Shown: positions 6,157 to 9,027 of the stretch, one piece after another
How positions within the stretch are numbered: position 1 is the first letter of the stretch
Layout of the letters: each line of letters opens with the position of its first letter
Assembly: GCA_002428045.1 (NCBI GenBank)
Contig: DIZZ01000043.1
Span: forward strand, 1 to 9,027
Reading direction: 5' to 3'
Source of the DNA: Verrucomicrobia bacterium UBA6015
GTDB taxonomy: Bacteria; Verrucomicrobiota; Kiritimatiellia; UBA8416
Length of the DNA: 9,027 bases
Made by a program: the position numbers and the translations under genes
The notes under the pieces: model-generated
What the model was told of the DNA's origin: nothing
Seen by the model: only the letters and a program-made list of their open reading frames with translations
The model's database searches: none

Positions 6157-7236
6157 TTACAGCGCCTTGGTCTTCGTGTCCTTCCATACACCGGCGAGCT
6201 GACCGCTGCGGAGGCGGTGGTTCGCCGCGACAAGGACCGCCACATCCAGCAGGAATGCGGCGGTCGCTACCGGGAGGCGCAGCAGGGCTCGCCAACGCGG
6301 AAGATTCCGGAGCCGTCGCCAGCGCACGGCAAACGCTCCCGGATACATGACCCATCTGCCGCGTTGCTTCACCCGCGCCCGGATCAGGGCACAGAACCAG
6401 TCCGGATCGCGCGCATTGTTCTCGGCAATGATTTCTCCCGCGTCCTTTTCCCCGACATGCGTCTGCAGGTAGTCGCGCAGGAACGTATAGACCGCATGCC
6501 CGATCTGCTGGCGGCGCTGATTGAAGAAGATATCCTTCAATCCCGTGTACGCCTCGAACACATGCGAGGCATCCGGTGCGCGTACCACCCGGCGGTTATC
6601 ACAGGGGCTGCGCATCATCTCCGAACAAAGCATCTGTTTCAGGAAGCCATCCTCCACCAGCAGCCCCAGCGGCATATGCACGCGCCGCAGCAAGGGGCTG
6701 CGGGCGCAGTACAACTGGCCCGTCAACTGGCCGGGGGCGGCCTGCGTCATCCCACTCACGGCAAGCGATAGCCGGTCCGCCAGGCTTTTATGCGTCTTGG
6801 TGGCTATGTGCTTGCGCGGCAGATCCGTGGACACTGCAGCCTGTGCGTCCTGTACCAGTGCACATAGCATATTGCCGAGGGTATCGGGATGATCCAGCCG
6901 GATATCCGCATCCATCAAGAATATGCAATCCGCCTGTGGATTGCTGAAATGGTGCACAAAAAGGTTCCAGGCATTGACCTTGCCGGGGGTTGCCACCGAT
7001 TCCACGCGCCAAGTGAAGGCGCCCTCAGGAAGCGCGTGCGCCCCCGCCTGCAACGCGGCGACCGCCTGTTCCGCCGTGCGGTCGCTACAGCCGTTGGGGA
7101 CCACGATCACCTCGACATGCACATCGCCCGTCGCCGTCAACTCCCGAATCAACCGCTGCGCAAGCAATGACCGCAGCGTGCCGCCAATGCATTCTTCCTC
7201 ATTCCACGCTAATATTCCAATGCTGATGATCATCAT
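6157..7236 (-). CDS. Family 2 glycosyltransferase with C-terminal membrane segment
   Basis: A 359-residue GT-A enzyme. The N-terminus is a typical family 2 opening, MMIISIGILAWNEEECI, followed by VEVIVVPNGCSDRT (residues 41-54), the DXD metal motif FLMDADIRL with Asp109 and Asp111, and the catalytic-base motif LVEDGFLKQ with Glu195-Asp196. Near the C-terminus a hydrophobic stretch at about 321-338 could be one membrane span or a monotopic anchor, placing the enzyme at the inner membrane. The frame is open far upstream to 7653, but the homologous part starts at ATG 7236, which has AAAGGA (7245-7250) eight bases upstream; that site overlaps the stop of the preceding glycosyltransferase. The 13-base gap between the two indicates one transcript. 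Substrate is unknown. Confidence 0.9.
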   Translation of the reverse strand: MMIISIGILAWNEEECIGGTLRSLLAQRLIRELTATGDVHVEVIVVPNGCSDRTAEQAVAALQAGAHALPEGAFTWRVESVATPGKVNAWNLFVHHFSNPQADCIFLMDADIRLDHPDTLGNMLCALVQDAQAAVSTDLPRKHIATKTHKSLADRLSLAVSGMTQAAPGQLTGQLYCARSPLLRRVHMPLGLLVEDGFLKQMLCSEMMRSPCDNRRVVRAPDASHVFEAYTGLKDIFFNQRRQQIGHAVYTFLRDYLQTHVGEKDAGEIIAENNARDPDWFCALIRARVKQRGRWVMYPGAFAVRWRRLRNLPRWRALLRLPVATAAFLLDVAVLVAANHRLRSGQLAGVWKDTKTKAL

Positions 7237-7249
7237 TGAATGTATCCTT

Positions 7250-7858
7250 TCATCGTCCAACCAGTCGTAACCAATGATGGAGGATGCCCATTTTTCGCTT
7301 ATTGGACAGCGCATGATAGAACCAGTGCCGTCCGAAGAGAGAATACGGCAAGGAGGTGCATCGGATAAAAAACTGCCGATTGAATCGGGTATCCAGCACA
7401 ACCCCCATTCTGCGCTGACGAATAATTCTAGAAAGCACGCGTTGATCCCAGTAGGGTTCCGGGTCGTTGAGTGCCTCTGCGAAGCATTCAGCAACGACGT
7501 CACCGGGTGCGTAAATGAGCACACCGCTATTGATCTGGTTCGGTAGTTTATCAGGCACACTTGCAATTCGTCCAGCAGGAACGACCGGCAGGGCAGGCGC
7601 ATCATTCGCGACAAGGATATCACTATCCATGATGCAGATCTGATCGTACTCACGCCACCAAGGCATCTCCGGAATCAGGGTTTTCTGCCAGGTCAACTTC
7701 TTGCCGGGAAGATCACGAAGCACGGACGTCAGAATCTTCAAGTCATACTCATGCCGGGTGCAGTAGCTCTCTAATCTCGCACGGCAGAAGCGGTCGAAAT
7801 CATGCTGGTACTGTTTTCCGATGACAAGGGTCACGATGCATGTGTTCTCTTGATTCAT
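7250..7858 (-). CDS. Compact GT-A glycosyltransferase, family 8-like
   Basis: A 202-residue protein with the hallmarks of a small GT-A transferase. It opens with a beta strand (TCIVTLVIG), then KKLTWQKTLI (53-62), the DXD motif CIMDSDILV with Asp78 and Asp80, the acceptor-side QINSGVLIY (108-116), and YWDQRVLSRII (136 onward). A late His pair, LHHW (193-196), sits where family 8-type enzymes place a metal-binding histidine. At about 200 residues it is shorter than typical family 8 members (250-300), yet start and stop look intact, so it is probably a compact subtype, not a fragment. It lies directly upstream of the family 2 enzyme. The ribosome-binding site is weak, and the ATG is embedded in a 12-base palindrome. 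Sampled GC (50% in 7381-7440, counted by hand) is lower than in the left-hand glycosyltransferases. Confidence 0.8.
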   Translation of the reverse strand: MNQENTCIVTLVIGKQYQHDFDRFCRARLESYCTRHEYDLKILTSVLRDLPGKKLTWQKTLIPEMPWWREYDQICIMDSDILVANDAPALPVVPAGRIASVPDKLPNQINSGVLIYAPGDVVAECFAEALNDPEPYWDQRVLSRIIRQRRMGVVLDTRFNRQFFIRCTSLPYSLFGRHWFYHALSNKRKMGILHHWLRLVGR

Positions 7859-7868
7859 AAGCGCTTAT
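7857..7868. repeat. Perfect 12-base palindrome over a start codon
   Basis: ATAAGCGCTTAT is fully self-complementary and overlaps the ATG of the compact glycosyltransferase (7858-7856). It could be a small operator or a start-site hairpin, or chance; no second copy was noticed. Confidence 0.5.
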
Positions 7869-7915
7869 CCGTTAGGCTAAAATAATGATGCTTACCACTT
7901 CGACCATCATGACAT

Positions 7916-8554
7916 TCATGGTGAAAGAAAATCCTTCAAGTGACGGTCACCGAAAATATCGATACCGAAGGCTGACTTGATATAGTATAGCAGCAGGAAA
8001 ACACCAATACCGGCAAGCAGCAGGACAATCCCCGCCACGATACAAAGCCCGACGCTGCCGACCAGCAGGTGGGCCAGCGCGACGACGGAGGCCCGAAACC
8101 GGTAGAGACGGGCGGACGGGGTGGCGATCTGCCGGTCGATCTCCTCCGCCCGTTCGATCAGCAGGCTCTGGATCCGGTCCATTTCGAATCGGCGCACGGC
8201 ATCGCGAACCGCCCGCACCAGCACCTCCGTCGCTACCGGCTCGACCAACCCCCGGAACAGGCATCCCGCATTGAACGCGTCAATCAGGTGTGCCTGACCA
8301 GCGGCATCGCAGATCAGAACGATCCTGACCTCCGGATGGGTCTGGTGCATCGCGCGGCACAAGGGGCATCCATTCTGCGTGCCAGCCTGTTCCCACACCA
8401 CGATGGCACTGATGCTCTGACGCGACAGCAGCGCATGAACCTCAGCGTCAGTACCCGCAACCCGGCAATCGAACAAGCAGCCCAGCGCCAGCTTGCATTC
8501 CTCGCATCGCGCCCGGTCCGGAACCAGTAAAGCAATCGAATCTTTTTCCTGCAT
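7916..8554 (-). CDS. Membrane-anchored degenerate receiver-domain protein
   Basis: A 212-residue protein. Residues 5-122 follow the layout of a response-regulator receiver domain: IALLVPD, AEVHALLSRQSISAIVVWEQ, CPLCRAMHQTHPEVRIVLIC, AFNAGCLFRGLVEP and a final helix. The phosphorylation machinery appears lost: the expected phospho-acceptor Asp aligns with Trp54, the switch Thr/Ser with Cys82, and the invariant Lys before Pro with Glu105. A linker helix (123-145) leads to a long hydrophobic region at about 157-192, enough for one long or two short membrane spans, and a charged tail. The receiver part has cysteines at 17, 20, 26, 30, 63, 66, 82 and 98, including two CX2C pairs, which could bind metal or sense redox. 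It probably acts as a membrane scaffold or non-phosphorylated regulator for the downstream glycosyltransferases, 57 bases away. The alignment was made by eye. Confidence 0.68.
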   Translation of the reverse strand: MQEKDSIALLVPDRARCEECKLALGCLFDCRVAGTDAEVHALLSRQSISAIVVWEQAGTQNGCPLCRAMHQTHPEVRIVLICDAAGQAHLIDAFNAGCLFRGLVEPVATEVLVRAVRDAVRRFEMDRIQSLLIERAEEIDRQIATPSARLYRFRASVVALAHLLVGSVGLCIVAGIVLLLAGIGVFLLLYYIKSAFGIDIFGDRHLKDFLSP

Positions 8555-8563
8555 CCCCCCCCC
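8555..8563 (-). promoter_or_regulatory. G9 tract abutting the start codon of the pseudo-receiver gene
   Basis: On the minus strand, nine G residues directly precede ATG 8554, preceded by TGTGA. The run supplies the only purine-rich ribosome-binding sequence. Slippage would change the spacing of any GAGG core to the ATG, so expression could vary with tract length. The tract is plain in the sequence; the effect is inference. Confidence 0.5.
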
Positions 8564-8577
8564 TCACATGCATCCGG

Positions 8578-9027
8578 TCACGTTGCCAGTCCGGAGCAGG
8601 ATGCGCCGGTCACGTCGGCGATGATGTCGGGGGCGATGCCCCTGGCCTGCAGGCGGCGGGCGATGGCCGCGCGCTCGGCGCGCCGCGCCTCCTCTGCCGT
8701 GCCATACGGGAGCACCGATTCTTCACGAATCGCGGCTGGTTCACATAGCGGCAACCCATTCAGCGCCTCAATCCGGTGCGCGCCTAGGTTGCGGGTCCGG
8801 CCCGAGAATTCAACGCCGACCAGGGTGATCGGGCGTCCGTCGCCGAGGTACGGCTCGGCATACCGCTTTTCGCGGATCTGCGCCATGGCCGCATCGGCGG
8901 TGCCGTTGAGCTTGAACTCGAAGATCGTGATGTGCCCCGCCGTCTTGACCACGGCATCGATGCGCCCGATGTTGGTGCTGACTTCCGCTTCGATGCTGAC
9001 ACCAATCAAGGTGAACACGGTGAAGAA
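8578..9027 (-). CDS. PD-(D/E)XK nuclease-domain protein, C-terminal part (partial)
   Basis: The frame is open to the window edge; 149 codons of the 3' end are visible. The visible GTG at 9018 is internal and should not be taken as the start. The sequence contains a PD-(D/E)XK core: EAEVSTNIGRIDAVV with the metal-binding Asp, then ITIFEFKL giving the E-x-K pair, then IREKRYAEPYLGDGRPITLVGVEFS. This resembles the nuclease-like domain found at the C-terminus of AAA-ATPase-like proteins, so the missing N-terminal part probably holds a P-loop ATPase domain; this cannot be seen here. After it, an alanine/arginine-rich helix and ARGIAPDIIADVTGAS form a short tail like those ending recombination-promoting (Rpn-type) nucleases. 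It precedes the pseudo-receiver gene by 23 bases. Such genes are commonly accessory and multi-copy; a link to glycan synthesis is unlikely. Confidence 0.8.
   Translation of the reverse strand, partial: FFTVFTLIGVSIEAEVSTNIGRIDAVVKTAGHITIFEFKLNGTADAAMAQIREKRYAEPYLGDGRPITLVGVEFSGRTRNLGAHRIEALNGLPLCEPAAIREESVLPYGTAEEARRAERAAIARRLQARGIAPDIIADVTGASCSGLAT

Noticed and set aside
6148..6164. Terminator hairpin at the end of the family 2 glycosyltransferase gene
   Set aside because: CGCTG and CAGCG can form a five-pair stem with a seven-base loop over the stop codon, but no T-rich tract follows on the minus strand and the stem is short.
6217..6771. Plus-strand open frame of 184 residues
   Set aside because: It is a shadow of the minus-strand glycosyltransferase; it is rich in Arg, His and Pro with no motif.
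7237..7653. N-terminal extension of the family 2 glycosyltransferase frame to 7653
   Set aside because: The added sequence lies inside the compact glycosyltransferase in another frame and lacks domain features; ATG 7236 has its own ribosome-binding site and starts the family homology exactly.
7901..7922. Inverted repeat ACCAT/ATGGT at the end of the pseudo-receiver gene
   Set aside because: The stem is only five pairs with a ten-base loop and no T tract, so it is consistent with chance.

Overview
The window looks like part of a Proteobacterial chromosome, most plausibly a GC-rich gammaproteobacterium. This is inferred from codon usage, strong Shine-Dalgarno sites, tight ATGA overlaps and the families present; no rRNA or other phylogenetic marker is available, so no genus is offered. 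It is an accessory surface-glycan region: two gene blocks converge on a short junction near 5381-5414. No gene-free stretch exceeds about 80 bases, and I see no tRNA, rRNA, CRISPR array or transposase.

Left block, plus strand, 1-5380: the tail of a probable upstream gene (1-36), a GT-B (family 4-type) glycosyltransferase (33-1193), a GT-A (family 2-type) glycosyltransferase overlapping it by four bases (1190-2044), a polymerase-beta-fold nucleotidyltransferase-like protein (2105-3235), a duplicated four-helix-bundle (23S intervening-sequence type) gene bracketed by oppositely oriented clusters of a GGACTAAGG repeat (3239-4151), and an alkaline-phosphatase-superfamily phosphodiesterase (4175-5380). 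The glycosyltransferases probably assemble a glycan. The nucleotidyltransferase and phosphodiesterase could add and remove a nucleotidyl or phospho-substituent, but that is inference. The four-helix gene has lower GC and looks like an inserted cassette.

Right block, minus strand, 9027-5415, in transcription order: the C-terminal part of a PD-(D/E)XK nuclease-domain protein running off the window edge (9027-8578), a membrane-anchored degenerate receiver-domain protein (8554-7916), a compact GT-A glycosyltransferase (7858-7250), a second family-2 glycosyltransferase with a C-terminal membrane segment (7236-6157), and an overlapping two-gene module of a small unrecognised protein (6091-5852) and a small AbiEii/MNT-like nucleotidyltransferase (5864-5415), which resembles a toxin-antitoxin pair.

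The most unusual items are the repeat-bracketed four-helix cassette, the small-protein/nucleotidyltransferase pair, the cysteine-rich membrane pseudo-receiver, and nine-base C or G tracts at two translation starts.
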